A stretch of 64,000 nucleotides of DNA from positions 310,001 to 374,000 of the forward strand of contig VAXW01000003.1 in the NCBI GenBank assembly GCA_005884115.1, in the 5' to 3' direction. How positions within the stretch are numbered: position 1 is the first letter of the stretch; the number at the start of each line of letters is the position of its first letter. The position numbers and the translations under genes were made by a program. Shown one piece after another: positions 42,757-52,356 of this stretch. The notes beneath the pieces are model-generated. The model saw nothing but the letters and a program-made list of their open reading frames with translations, was not told the DNA's origin and ran no database searches. This stretch comes from Actinomycetota bacterium. GTDB lineage: Bacteria; Actinomycetota; Thermoleophilia; Solirubrobacterales; Solirubrobacteraceae.

Positions 42757-42814
42757 CCGTAAAGGCCCCTGGCCCACGGTCAACCAGAACAAGGCGCAGT
42801 CCTACCTAGACCAA
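42757..42814 (-). promoter_or_regulatory. promoter of collagen-like gene with upstream 24-bp TTGGTCTAGGTMG element
   Basis: Minus strand: TTGGTCTAGGTAGGACTGCGCCTT (42814-42791) - 6 nt - GTTGAC - 16 nt - TTACGG. Confidence 0.6.
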
Positions 42815-42940
42815 CGTTTAGGGCCCTCGGGCAGCTGCGGCGCGCCGGCTTGGGCAAGCTAAGCCAGTGGAACGCGTGGCAGAGCCGAACATCCGCGGAC
42901 GCTCGGCCGTTCCATCTGACGGCGCATCTAGCATGCGCGC

Positions 42941-43312
42941 ATGCCCAACGGACCCTTGCTTCCCACTACGGCGCGCGCGTCTCGAATGCGCGGCGGAGCT
43001 GGTGTCGCGATCGCGATGCTCGCATCCTCCGTGCTGCTCGGGGCCTGCGGATCCTCGAAAGGCTCGAGCTCGACCTCGAAAACCAAAATCGACACAGCCC
43101 GCGTCGCGCGCTCGATCGAACAGAGCATCTTCGCGCAGCGCCACCTCAAAGCGAGCGTCGTCTGCCCGACCGGGATACCTCAGGAAGCCGGCAAGACGTT
43201 CGAATGCGTGGCGACCACGCCCCAACCCAAGAACCCGAAGAAACTTGTCAAAACGCCCTTCGTCGTGACGATCCAGAACAGCAAGGGCTACGTGACCTAC
43301 GTCGGCAAGTAG
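42941..43312 (+). CDS. DUF4333-like lipoprotein
   Basis: Lipobox MLASSVLLGAC; IEQSIFAQRHLKASVVCPTGIPQEAGKTFECVAT...FVVTIQNSKGYVTYVGK. Start may be 42986. Confidence 0.72.
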   Translation: MPNGPLLPTTARASRMRGGAGVAIAMLASSVLLGACGSSKGSSSTSKTKIDTARVARSIEQSIFAQRHLKASVVCPTGIPQEAGKTFECVATTPQPKNPKKLVKTPFVVTIQNSKGYVTYVGK

Positions 43313-43334
43313 CCGCGCGAGCGCTGGCGTGCGC

Positions 43335-45806
43335 TCAGGCGCTGCGCACCAGCTCGACCCAGTCGAGTGGGCGCCCGCACAGTTCTTCGCTGCGCTGCGG
43401 TGAAACGGCCATCAGCTCGCTCTTCGGCGTCTGCGGCTCAAGCGCGATGGCAGTGAGGTTGGTCAGCGCGTTCTCAGCGCTGCCAGCAGTCAGGTTGGGG
43501 TGCGGATACTCCAGCGCGAACGCATGCACGCCTTGATCCAGCGCCACGTCGGCGACATGCACGTAGCCGTTGATCGACGAAAGCTCGTCCTTGATGACGC
43601 CGATGTAGCGCCCGTCGACGCTCACGCGAAAGCCGCGCGCGAAGCTTCCCCCGAGCCAAAGGCCATATCTCTGGCGGCTGGCGACCGCGATGTGGCTGAC
43701 CGCCTCCCCCGGGCGCGTGGGGCTGAGCGAATGTCCGCTCGGGTCGTGGTACCAGGCAGCGGGCCATAACGTCTGGTCCCCGCGCGCGACGATCGGTTCC
43801 GGACGCATGTACGCGAGAAGCTCAGCGTGCTCGCGGGCGGCCTGGCGCGCAAGCCCCTGGAGCCAGCTGCACGGCGGCGTCGCGACCGGATCGACGGAGC
43901 ACAACGGCTTCGTGGGACCACCCTGGGCGACGCCGCAGTAGGGCAGGGTGCCCGATTCGCCGAGGGCGATGTGCTCGATGATCGCGCTCGCGGGGCGCGC
44001 CGGTCGCTGCCAGAGCTGGTAGTAGCGTCCGTGCCAGATGAGCCGGTAGTTCGACGGTGGGCGGCTTTCCGCCGGCGAGCGTCGTGTGACGATCGAGCGG
44101 TAGGGCTCGAGCGTCGCGAGAGCAAACGAGTCGAGATCCGCGGCGGCGGCCTTCGTCAATATCGATCCGCGCCAGGTCGGCAGCGTGGCCGTGCGGTACT
44201 CCGCCGGCTCGACCGGGGCTCCCGCGCGCAGGAAGTGGCGGTCGGCATAGATTTCGTACTCGTTCACAAACGTCGGGCCTGCGCCGCGCACCAGCTTGCC
44301 GATGTGCGAGAGCTCCGCCAGGCGGGCCCTCGGCGCGAGCGTCGCGTCGCCGTAGCCGAGCACGTTCGACCACAGCACCCCTCCCACGAGCGCGAGGGTC
44401 ACCGCTGCCCCGCCGAGCCTCGCGATCCGCCGGGTCTCTCCGAGGCGCCAGAGGAGCGCCGCACCGCCCAGAGCCGCCACCAGAAGCGCCGGCGAGGAGA
44501 TCGCTAGCGCCTTCCCGATCACCCACGGCGTCGCGTCCGAGGCGTACAACACGCCACATCCGCTCAGCGCGACGGCTACATAGAGCGCCACGCCCGGCTC
44601 GCGCCGGCGTGCGCTCACCCACAGCCCGAACAGCGCCGCCAGGAGCGCCAGGCCGATGAGCAGTGCGCTTGCGAGCGTGGGCGCCGTGAGGCGAAAGTCG
44701 CCGATTGGCCAGATGCCCACGAGCTGAAACGCGCTCAGGGGTTTGATCAGGTTTCCGAGCTTCGTCGCCTGCGTCTGGCCGCTCGAGAATAGGCCGCTCG
44801 CGTTCGAGAGAAAGTGAGCCAGCACCAGCCACACGGGCACCGCGAACGCCGCCGTCTCGACCGCCAGCGAGGCGAGTGAGCCCGCAATCGCGCGGCGTGG
44901 CACGAAAGGACCCTTGCGCCACAGCCAGGAGCCGATGAGCACCACCAGCGCCGGTGCCACCCATCCGGCGGCGCCGGGGCCGAGCGTCTGGATGAGCGCC
45001 CCTGTCGCGAGCGCGAGCGGAAGCAGCGCGCGCCAGCTCGACGGTCGCCGCTGCAGCAGGCCTGCAGCCAGCGCGACCCCGAGCACCAGCAGAAATGCGG
45101 CGGTGAGCTCCTTGATGCCGCCCCACAGGCTGTAACCGTAGAGCAGCGCCGGCTGCGCCGCCGCGAACGCCAGCAGAGCGCGAACACGCGCAGAGGCGAG
45201 GATCTGCTCGAACATCGACCACACACACAGCGCGATAGCCGCGCCGCAGCAGGCCAGGTACGGCTGGAAGATCCAGGCTACGTCCGTGCGCAGCACCCCT
45301 CGAACGACCCCCGGTAGCATGAAGGCGCCGAGCGGGTAGCTCGACCCGACATCGCCCGTGAACACGAGCGAGTAGGTCGATTCGGACTCGCTGCTGACCG
45401 AGCGCGCGTGCGAAAAGACGTGGTCGACGATGTTGAACCAGGTCGACGTGTCGTCGAGCCTCACAAAGCCCGTGAACGTCGCCTGCCCTGACAGCAGCAC
45501 CGGCGCGCCGTAGGCGAGCAGCACACCCGCCGCCGCGATCAGACCCCAGTTCCACAGCCGCCCGCCCGGCCATGCGGCGAACAGCCCAACCGCTGCGCCG
45601 ACGGCGACCACGCTCACGGCCGCGGGCGCTGTGAACGAAAAAGCCGTCGCCGTGCCAGCGACGACCAGCGCCGCTGCAAGACCCAGCGGGATCAGCAGCG
45701 CGTCGGGGACAGTCGTCCCGGCTGCGCGCTCGACGATCGCTCCCCAGCCTGCGCCGAGCGCCGCCAAGAGCAGCGGGGCTGCCACCCACGCCAGCACCAG
45801 CGACAT
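43335..45806 (-). CDS. large polytopic membrane protein (glycosyltransferase-like / cell-wall glycan related)
   Basis: Multiple TM segments over the N-terminal half and a long C-terminal extracytoplasmic region; clustered with GT2 genes. Confidence 0.6.
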   Translation of the reverse strand: MSLVLAWVAAPLLLAALGAGWGAIVERAAGTTVPDALLIPLGLAAALVVAGTATAFSFTAPAAVSVVAVGAAVGLFAAWPGGRLWNWGLIAAAGVLLAYGAPVLLSGQATFTGFVRLDDTSTWFNIVDHVFSHARSVSSESESTYSLVFTGDVGSSYPLGAFMLPGVVRGVLRTDVAWIFQPYLACCGAAIALCVWSMFEQILASARVRALLAFAAAQPALLYGYSLWGGIKELTAAFLLVLGVALAAGLLQRRPSSWRALLPLALATGALIQTLGPGAAGWVAPALVVLIGSWLWRKGPFVPRRAIAGSLASLAVETAAFAVPVWLVLAHFLSNASGLFSSGQTQATKLGNLIKPLSAFQLVGIWPIGDFRLTAPTLASALLIGLALLAALFGLWVSARRREPGVALYVAVALSGCGVLYASDATPWVIGKALAISSPALLVAALGGAALLWRLGETRRIARLGGAAVTLALVGGVLWSNVLGYGDATLAPRARLAELSHIGKLVRGAGPTFVNEYEIYADRHFLRAGAPVEPAEYRTATLPTWRGSILTKAAAADLDSFALATLEPYRSIVTRRSPAESRPPSNYRLIWHGRYYQLWQRPARPASAIIEHIALGESGTLPYCGVAQGGPTKPLCSVDPVATPPCSWLQGLARQAAREHAELLAYMRPEPIVARGDQTLWPAAWYHDPSGHSLSPTRPGEAVSHIAVASRQRYGLWLGGSFARGFRVSVDGRYIGVIKDELSSINGYVHVADVALDQGVHAFALEYPHPNLTAGSAENALTNLTAIALEPQTPKSELMAVSPQRSEELCGRPLDWVELVRSA

Positions 45807-45812
45807 CTAGAG

Positions 45813-46841
45813 TCAGCCTCCGCGCGGGCAGCGCAGCAGGCGCCGCACGATCGCCATGTAGGGGACGCAGAACGCGTTCGCCACGCCCGCGCCTGCTCCA
45901 GAGATGAGCGCCGAGTCAAGGCGATCCTGGAACAGCCCAAGCAGCTCTCGATCGCTGCAGCGCCGCGACTCCTGCACGGCTCGCCGCGAGGCGAGCACGT
46001 GCTTCCTCAAAGCAAACAGCGAGCCGTACGCACGCAGCTTCGCTCCCAGCCACCCTCCGCGGGCTGCCACCGCGAGGAGGCCCGCCTCGCACGCGAGCAG
46101 CATCGGCGCGAGCAGGAGCAGCGTTGAGAGCTGGTAGTTCGTCAGGACGCTGTACATGCGGTTTCTCTCCAGCAGAAACCACTTCTGCGTTCGCGCGCCG
46201 AAGTCGTAGCTGTGGGCGGCCATCGCCCGCGGGCAGTAGACGACGCGCCGGCCCGCAATCCTCGTTCGCCAGCTGAGGTTGACGTCCTCGTAGTAGAGGA
46301 AGAAGTCCTTCACGAAGCCGCCGAGCTCGAGGTAGATCTCGCGGCGCGCCAAAAAGCACGCGCCCGACGCGACCATCGCGTCCTTGGGGTCCCCATCCTC
46401 GCGTGGCTCGCCGAAGCCGCCCGAAGGGGAGATCCCGGTCGGGTGCAGAGGATTGGCGCCCGCGTTGCGCGTGCTCAAGTCCTCCAGCACGATCTGCGCT
46501 CCGACGATGCCGACGCTCGCGTCGGCATCCGCCACCGCCGCGAGCTGCTCCAGGCAGTCGGACTGCGCCCTCGCGTCCGGGTTCAGGCACACCAGGTAGT
46601 CGCCGCTCGAGCGCTCCGCAGCGAGGTTCAGAGCCGTGTATCCGAGGTTCTCGGGGCACTTGATGTGCCTCACCGACGCCGGCGCGTCCGCCAGCGCGCC
46701 GTCGAGCCGCCCGTCCTCGCCGTTGTCCATGATCAGGACCTCGATCGGCGGGCGCGTCTGCGAGAGCAGGCTTTCGACCGCCGCGCGCAGCTGCGCGGGC
46801 TCCTCGTCGTAGCTCACGATCGCCGCGCTGATGCTGCTCAT
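45813..46841 (-). CDS. GT2 family glycosyltransferase
   Basis: AAIVSYDEEPAQLRAAVESLLSQTRPPIEVLIMDNGEDGRL; CPENLGYTALNLAAERSSGDYLVCLNPDA; GGFVKDFFLYYEDVNLSWRTRIAG. Confidence 0.88.
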   Translation of the reverse strand: MSSISAAIVSYDEEPAQLRAAVESLLSQTRPPIEVLIMDNGEDGRLDGALADAPASVRHIKCPENLGYTALNLAAERSSGDYLVCLNPDARAQSDCLEQLAAVADADASVGIVGAQIVLEDLSTRNAGANPLHPTGISPSGGFGEPREDGDPKDAMVASGACFLARREIYLELGGFVKDFFLYYEDVNLSWRTRIAGRRVVYCPRAMAAHSYDFGARTQKWFLLERNRMYSVLTNYQLSTLLLLAPMLLACEAGLLAVAARGGWLGAKLRAYGSLFALRKHVLASRRAVQESRRCSDRELLGLFQDRLDSALISGAGAGVANAFCVPYMAIVRRLLRCPRGG

Positions 46842-47266
46842 AGAGGCTCGTCCGCGCGCGCCTGCAGCGGCGCCTGGGCCGCGGCGTCGGAGCTCTCCTC
46901 GTGCTCTTCGAGCTGGCGCTGCAACAGCGCCACGCGCTGCGCCAGGGCGTTGTTCTGGTGAGACAGGCGCGAGACAGTGGTGGAGAAGTTCACGAGCATC
47001 ACCAGCACGAACAAGAACGTGACCGCGAACAGCGCCGCCGGGGGGTAGTAGATGCCGACCGCGTGGGAGAGCGTCGTCAGAAGGCCCTGCCACAGAGCCA
47101 GCACGAGCACGCTGACGCCCGCCACGAACCACACGATCGCGTAGCGCTCCAGCAGCCGCCTGCGACGCAAGAGCTCGAAGATCAGCCCCGAGATCACGAT
47201 CGCCAGCGCGATCACCTCAACGCGCTGGTTGGATGCGTTGGTCAGGTGTTGCGCGGTCGCAGTCAT
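46838..47266 (-). CDS. DUF2304 family membrane protein
   Basis: Three TM segments and C-terminal coiled coil LVMLVNFSTTVSRLSHQNNALAQRVALLQRQLEE; between two GT2 genes. Confidence 0.75.
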   Translation of the reverse strand: MTATAQHLTNASNQRVEVIALAIVISGLIFELLRRRRLLERYAIVWFVAGVSVLVLALWQGLLTTLSHAVGIYYPPAALFAVTFLFVLVMLVNFSTTVSRLSHQNNALAQRVALLQRQLEEHEESSDAAAQAPLQARADEPL

Positions 47267-48021
47267 GAGACTCCTCGCTTGACGGCGACTGGCGCTGGCT
47301 CGCGGCGTTCCTCGCGCGGGCGCGCGCGGAACAGCGTCACGAAGATCGCCAGCAGCACCTTCACCATGTAGTAGAGGGGCTGGACCCTCGAGATGCTCGA
47401 GACGCCCGAGGTGCGGGGCCGCATGCGCACCGCGATCTCGCGGCTGCGCAGGCGGTGGGCGTGCATGAGCAGGATCGCCTCCACCTCGGGGTAGTCGTGC
47501 GGGTAGTCGCGCGCGAACAGCGCGATGCCAAGGCGGTCGACCATGCGAAAGCCCGACGTCGGGTCGCTCACGCGCTGGCCCGTGACGAGCGAGACGACCG
47601 CCGCGAAGATCCTTATCCCAGCGCGGCGCGACGCCGAGGAGCGGTGGCCCGCCTCCTCGCGCTCCAAGAAGCGCGAGCCCGTGACCATGTTCAGAGAAGG
47701 CGTCTCCCGCAGCACACGCAGCAGCTCTGCGATGCAGCGAGGATCGTGCTGCCCGTCGCCGTCCACCTGCACCGCGACCTCGTAGTCATGCTCGAGCGCG
47801 TAGATGTAGCCGCTCTGCATCGCGCCTCCGATGCCCAGGTTGAAAGGCAGCCGCAGCACGCGCGCGCCCGCGCCCGCGGCCGCCGGCGCCGTCCCGTCGC
47901 TCGAGCCGTCGTCGACCACCAGCACGTCGAAGTCCGGCGCGAAAGCATGGATCTCCCGCACCGTCTGGGCGATGATCTCGCGCTCGTTGTACGCAGGGAC
48001 GATGGCGAGGTAGCGGTTCAT
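47263..48021 (-). CDS. GT2 family glycosyltransferase (dolichyl-phosphate mannosyltransferase-like)
   Basis: YLAIVPAYNEREIIAQTVREIHAFAPDFDVLVVDDGSSDGTAPAAA; VQVDGDGQHDPRCIAEL. Confidence 0.9.
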   Translation of the reverse strand: MNRYLAIVPAYNEREIIAQTVREIHAFAPDFDVLVVDDGSSDGTAPAAAGAGARVLRLPFNLGIGGAMQSGYIYALEHDYEVAVQVDGDGQHDPRCIAELLRVLRETPSLNMVTGSRFLEREEAGHRSSASRRAGIRIFAAVVSLVTGQRVSDPTSGFRMVDRLGIALFARDYPHDYPEVEAILLMHAHRLRSREIAVRMRPRTSGVSSISRVQPLYYMVKVLLAIFVTLFRARPREERREPAPVAVKRGVS

Positions 48022-48123
48022 GGGGCGGTTCTCCGGCGCATAGGCACGGCTATACGGACAGATTCGTCCCTGCGACTGCGAACCTTTAGTCCGGCTGTGG
48101 CAGGCAGCGCGCGGCCGCGGGGC

Positions 48124-49044
48124 TCAACCTCCGCCGAGCTGTTCGACGACTCGCGAGAGCGCGGGGTAGAGGAGCACGATGAACAGCGCCGGGAAGATGA
48201 AGAAGATCAGCGGGAACAGCATCTTCACCGGCGCCTTCTGCACCTTCTCGGTCGCGGTCTGGCGGCGGCGCTTGCGCGTCTCGGCCGCCAGGTTGCGCAT
48301 CATCGTGCCGATCGAGACGCCGAGCGACTCGCCCTGCGACACCGCGCGCGCGAACGCGCGCACCGACGGCGTTTCGCAGCGCTCGAGCAGGTTGTCAAGC
48401 GCCTGCTGGGTGGACAGCCCCATGCTCTGCTCGTGAAGCGTCAGGCGCAGCTCCTGTCCCAGCGGGCCGTGGAAGCGGTCGGCGACCAGCTGCAGCGAGC
48501 CCGCGAAGCCGAGGCCGGCCTCGATGGTGGCCGTGAGCAGGTCGATGAGCTCCGGCAGGTCGCGGTCGATCAGATCCATGCGCCGCTGTGCCCTGCGTTC
48601 GACGAGCAGCGCCGGGCCGAACCAGCACAGCCCGGCCGTTAGCAGGATCATCAGCAGCCGAGAGGGCGAGAACGAGCCCGATTTCAGCGTTACCAGCAGC
48701 AGGAACGGCGGGACCGTGAACGTGGCCATCACGCGGTAGCCATGGAACACGTCGGGGTCGACCGTGTAGAGCGCCGCCGCGCGGAGCTTGACCTGGCCCA
48801 CGGGCGCTCGCCATGCGCGGCCCTGCACCCTTTGCCCGACCCTTGCCGCCAGCGTGTTGAGCGCAGCCCTCAGGCCCGAGACACCAGGTGCGGGGTCGGC
48901 GATGACTTCCGGCCCGTTGTAGCCGTAGGACTCGATCTCGCGCATCTGCGCGGACATGCGAATCCGGGACAGCGTGAGCGCGCGCGTGACGAGCGCCGCG
49001 GCGCCCGCCAAGAATATGATTCCGATGACGAATAGAAGGGTCAT
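48124..49044 (-). CDS. tadC: TadC-like type II secretion F-domain protein
   Basis: DLPELIDLLTATIEAGLGFAGSLQLVADRFHGPLGQELRLTLHEQSMGLSTQQALDNLLERCETPSVRAFARAVSQGESLGVSI; TM segments. Confidence 0.88.
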   Translation of the reverse strand: MTLLFVIGIIFLAGAAALVTRALTLSRIRMSAQMREIESYGYNGPEVIADPAPGVSGLRAALNTLAARVGQRVQGRAWRAPVGQVKLRAAALYTVDPDVFHGYRVMATFTVPPFLLLVTLKSGSFSPSRLLMILLTAGLCWFGPALLVERRAQRRMDLIDRDLPELIDLLTATIEAGLGFAGSLQLVADRFHGPLGQELRLTLHEQSMGLSTQQALDNLLERCETPSVRAFARAVSQGESLGVSIGTMMRNLAAETRKRRRQTATEKVQKAPVKMLFPLIFFIFPALFIVLLYPALSRVVEQLGGG

Positions 49045-49048
49045 GGAC

Positions 49049-50983
49049 TCACGCTTTGATGTCCGTGATCGAGCGCATCCAAAGCGACCCGCAGGTGATC
49101 ATGAAGCCAGCGAGGACGAGCAGCGCGACGCCCGTGGTCGTTTCGAACAGCGGCTTCTCGTAGTCGGGGTTGATGACCGTTATGACGGTCCCGACGAGGA
49201 ACGGCAGGGCGGTGACCACGTAGCGCGACAGCCGCGCCTGCGCGGTAAGCGCCCGCAGTTCGCGGCGCAGTTCGCCGCGCTCACGCACCGAGTCAGCGAC
49301 CCGCTCGAGCACCTCGGCCATGTTCCCGCCGGTGCGCGAGTGCAGCGTGGCCACGAGCGCGACCTGACCGATGTCCTCGGAGTCCATGCGCTCCGCCATC
49401 GGCGCGAGCGCATCCTGCAGCGGGATTCCCAGCTGCTCGTCGGAGACGACCCGGCTCCACTCGGTGTGCGAGGGCTCCTGTGCCCCGCGTGCCATCGAGG
49501 TGATGCTCGCGACCAGGCCGTGCCCGGCGCGCATCGAGGAGGCGAGCTCCTGGAGGTTGTTCGGAAGCTGCTCGGCGTAGTGGTCGCGCTGGCGATGCAG
49601 CAGGCCCTTGACGGCCGCGTTCAGGATCACGGGCCCGAACGGCAGCAGCAGGATCGAGATGACTGGCGTGCCGAGCGCGAGCCCCGCCAGCGCCGCCACC
49701 GCGACGGTGGCCAGCACGCATATTCCAGCGAGCTTGATCGGGCTGTGCTGGATGCGCGCGATCTCGACGTTCGCCTTGAACGTCTCCCACCAGCCGGCCC
49801 GCTCGAGCACACGCTCCAAGCCGCGCAGCGGCCACCGCGTGGTCGACGCGGTGGAGAGCGCCACCTCGGGGACCACAGGGGTCATCGTGAACTCGCCGAC
49901 GCGTTTGCGCAGCCCCTCGCGACGCAGGCGCGGCAGCAGGAAGACGACGACAGCGAGGCCGACGAGCAGCGCGGCGATCGCCGAGAACAGGACGAGCGCG
50001 AGCGTCGAGACCCAGAACGACTTCGTGTGCGGCGGCGCCAGCGTCAGCGAGCGCGGGGCCGGCGGCGACTCGTAGGAGAGCGTCGCCGGCTGCGCGACGC
50101 CGTCGACCCTGATCGACACGAGCACCCGGTGCCCGAGCGGCGCCACCGAGCGGTAGTGGACGACGTACGCGCTCGTCAGCTGGGACTCGATCTGCGTGAA
50201 CACGCCGGCCAGCTGTGCGGAGTCCGATTCGATGAACGAGCCGCCGCCGACGCGCGCGAGCAGGCTCATGCGCGCCGGGGTGAACGAGCTGTCGCGCAGC
50301 CCGACCGTGTAGATCTGAGCGTGCGCCGCGGCGGCAGCGGCCCCGACCGCAGCCGCCGTGACCGTGTGGCCAGGCTTTGGCTTGGCGCCCTGGCTGGCGC
50401 CGTCGGAGAGCAGGATCACCGCGCCGGCCGCGATCTTGGCACTCGCGATCTGCTGCACGGCCGTGGTGAGGGCGTTGTAGATGTACGCGCCCGAGCCTAC
50501 GTGCGGCGTCCTAGCGAGCGCGCGCGAGATCGCCGCGGAGTCGTTCGTGAGCGGCAGCGCGACGGTCGCGCGGCGATCGAAGGTCACGACCGCGAGCTCC
50601 TGCATCCCAGTCCGCTGCGCGGCCAGCGCGCGCGCCGCCGCCATCGCGTGCTCGAGCGGCGCGCCCCTCATGCTGGGGCTCACGTCGATCGCAAGCACCA
50701 CGCCGAAGTCGTGCGCCCCAGCGCTTGCCAGCGGAGTCACCGCGGCGCCTGTCACGGGACGCGAGTCCTCGGTGACGTGCACCTGCGACGGCGACAGCGA
50801 GCTTCGTTTGGGCAGCGACAGCACGAGCGAGCGCGCCGGGAAGGTCGCCCCGCCGCCTTCCGTCACGCGCAGCGTTGCCGGCGCAGCCCCAACCGATCCG
50901 GCCGCGAGGCCGGCAATCAAGATCGCAACGACCAGCCCGATCAGCAGGTGGCCCCGGCGGGCGGGCGCGAGCAGCTGGCTCAC
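49049..50983 (-). CDS. tadB: fusion of von Willebrand factor A domain and TadB-like F domain
   Basis: GTG start overlapping the tadA stop. VWA MIDAS (VLAIDVSPSMRG ... LLSDGASQG) followed by TM and TadB F domain (LPNNLQELASSMRAGHGLVASITSMA...SRTGGNMAEVLERVADSVRER). Confidence 0.88.
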   Translation of the reverse strand: MSQLLAPARRGHLLIGLVVAILIAGLAAGSVGAAPATLRVTEGGGATFPARSLVLSLPKRSSLSPSQVHVTEDSRPVTGAAVTPLASAGAHDFGVVLAIDVSPSMRGAPLEHAMAAARALAAQRTGMQELAVVTFDRRATVALPLTNDSAAISRALARTPHVGSGAYIYNALTTAVQQIASAKIAAGAVILLSDGASQGAKPKPGHTVTAAAVGAAAAAAHAQIYTVGLRDSSFTPARMSLLARVGGGSFIESDSAQLAGVFTQIESQLTSAYVVHYRSVAPLGHRVLVSIRVDGVAQPATLSYESPPAPRSLTLAPPHTKSFWVSTLALVLFSAIAALLVGLAVVVFLLPRLRREGLRKRVGEFTMTPVVPEVALSTASTTRWPLRGLERVLERAGWWETFKANVEIARIQHSPIKLAGICVLATVAVAALAGLALGTPVISILLLPFGPVILNAAVKGLLHRQRDHYAEQLPNNLQELASSMRAGHGLVASITSMARGAQEPSHTEWSRVVSDEQLGIPLQDALAPMAERMDSEDIGQVALVATLHSRTGGNMAEVLERVADSVRERGELRRELRALTAQARLSRYVVTALPFLVGTVITVINPDYEKPLFETTTGVALLVLAGFMITCGSLWMRSITDIKA

Positions 50984-52356
50984 GCCACGACCTCGCGGCG
51001 GGGCCCATTCTGTGGGCTTGCGGGCGCCGAAGCGTTCACCCACGAGGGAAGCTTGACGCCGCGCTTCTCGAACTTCTCGAGGAAGCCCGGGCGCAGTCCA
51101 GTGCTCGCGAGCTCGCCGACCACCGTGCGGTTGGACGAGATCGAGTCGACGTGGAAGTGGTAGAGCTCCTGCAGCGTGATCACGTCGGACTCCATGCGCT
51201 GCACCTCGGTGATCGCCATCACCTTGCGCGAGCCGTCGTGCACGCGCTCGAGCTGGATGATGAGATCCAGCGCCGAGGCGACCTGCTGGCGGATCGCTCG
51301 CAGCGGCAGGTCGTAACCGGCCATCATCACCATCGTCTCGACACGGGCGAGCGCGTCGCGGGGCGAGTTGGCGTGGATCGTCGACAGCGAGCCGTCGTGG
51401 CCGGTGTTCATCGCCTGCAGCATGTCCAGGGACTCAGAGCCGCGCACCTCTCCCACGACGATGCGGTCGGGGCGCATGCGCAGCGTGTTGCGCAGCAGGT
51501 CGCGAATCGTGACCTCGCCCTCGCCCTCGATGTTCTTTGGCCGGCACTCCAGCCGCAGCACGTGGCGCTGGGCGAGGCGGAGCTCGGCGGCGTCCTCGAT
51601 CGTGACGATCCTCTCGCTGTCGGGGATCGCTGCGGACATCGCGTTCAGCAGCGTCGTCTTTCCCGCGCCCGTGCCTCCCGAGATCAGCACGTTCAGCCGC
51701 GCCTCGACGCAGCGGTGCAGCAGGTCCGCGGTCTCTGGCGAGAGCGTGCCCAGTCGTACGAGGGCCTCGATGTCCAGACGCTCGGCGCCGAACTTGCGGA
51801 TCGTCAACAGCGCCCCCGACAGGGAGAGGGGAGGGATCACGGCGTTGATGCGGCTGCCGTCGGGCAGGCGCGCGTCGACCATCGGCTGGGCCTCGTCGAT
51901 GCGGCGGCCAACCTCCGCCACCATCTTGTTGACGATGCGCCGCAGCTGCGACTCGTCTGTGAAGCGCACGGTCGTCTTGTGCAGCATGCCCTCGCGCTCG
52001 ATCCATACGTCGTCGGGGGCGTTGACCATGATCTCCGACACCGTGTCGTCGGCGAGCAGGCGCTCGAGCGGCCCGTGCCCCAGGATGTCGTCGGTGAGTT
52101 CCTCGATCAGGCGCTCGCGGTCACCACGCGAGAGGCCGCTCTCCTCTCCCAGGCGACTGCGGATCTCTTCGACCACCTTCCCGCGCACCGCGCCGGCGTC
52201 GCCTTCACCGTCGGCGTCGGTGGTGAACAGTTGGCGACCCAGGTCCTCGATCACAGCGAGGTGGATGCGATTCTTCAGCTCGGCGAACGGATCGCGCCGC
52301 GGCTCGGTTGCCTCACCGACCGTGGATGAGGACAGACGCTCATGCAGCTCCATCAC
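50980..52356 (-). CDS. tadA: TadA/CpaF secretion ATPase
   Basis: GPLERLLADDTVSEIMVNAPDDVWIER; LISGGTGAGKTTLLNAMSAAIP; VTIEDAAELRL; RPDRIVVGEVRGSESLDMLQAMNTGHDGSLSTIHANSPRDAL. Confidence 0.96.
   Translation of the reverse strand: MMELHERLSSSTVGEATEPRRDPFAELKNRIHLAVIEDLGRQLFTTDADGEGDAGAVRGKVVEEIRSRLGEESGLSRGDRERLIEELTDDILGHGPLERLLADDTVSEIMVNAPDDVWIEREGMLHKTTVRFTDESQLRRIVNKMVAEVGRRIDEAQPMVDARLPDGSRINAVIPPLSLSGALLTIRKFGAERLDIEALVRLGTLSPETADLLHRCVEARLNVLISGGTGAGKTTLLNAMSAAIPDSERIVTIEDAAELRLAQRHVLRLECRPKNIEGEGEVTIRDLLRNTLRMRPDRIVVGEVRGSESLDMLQAMNTGHDGSLSTIHANSPRDALARVETMVMMAGYDLPLRAIRQQVASALDLIIQLERVHDGSRKVMAITEVQRMESDVITLQELYHFHVDSISSNRTVVGELASTGLRPGFLEKFEKRGVKLPSWVNASAPASPQNGPRREVVA

Noticed and set aside
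48956-51163. + strand ORF of 735 aa opposite the tad genes
   Set aside because: High-GC antisense ORF; minus strand carries clear TadC/VWA-TadB/TadA domains.
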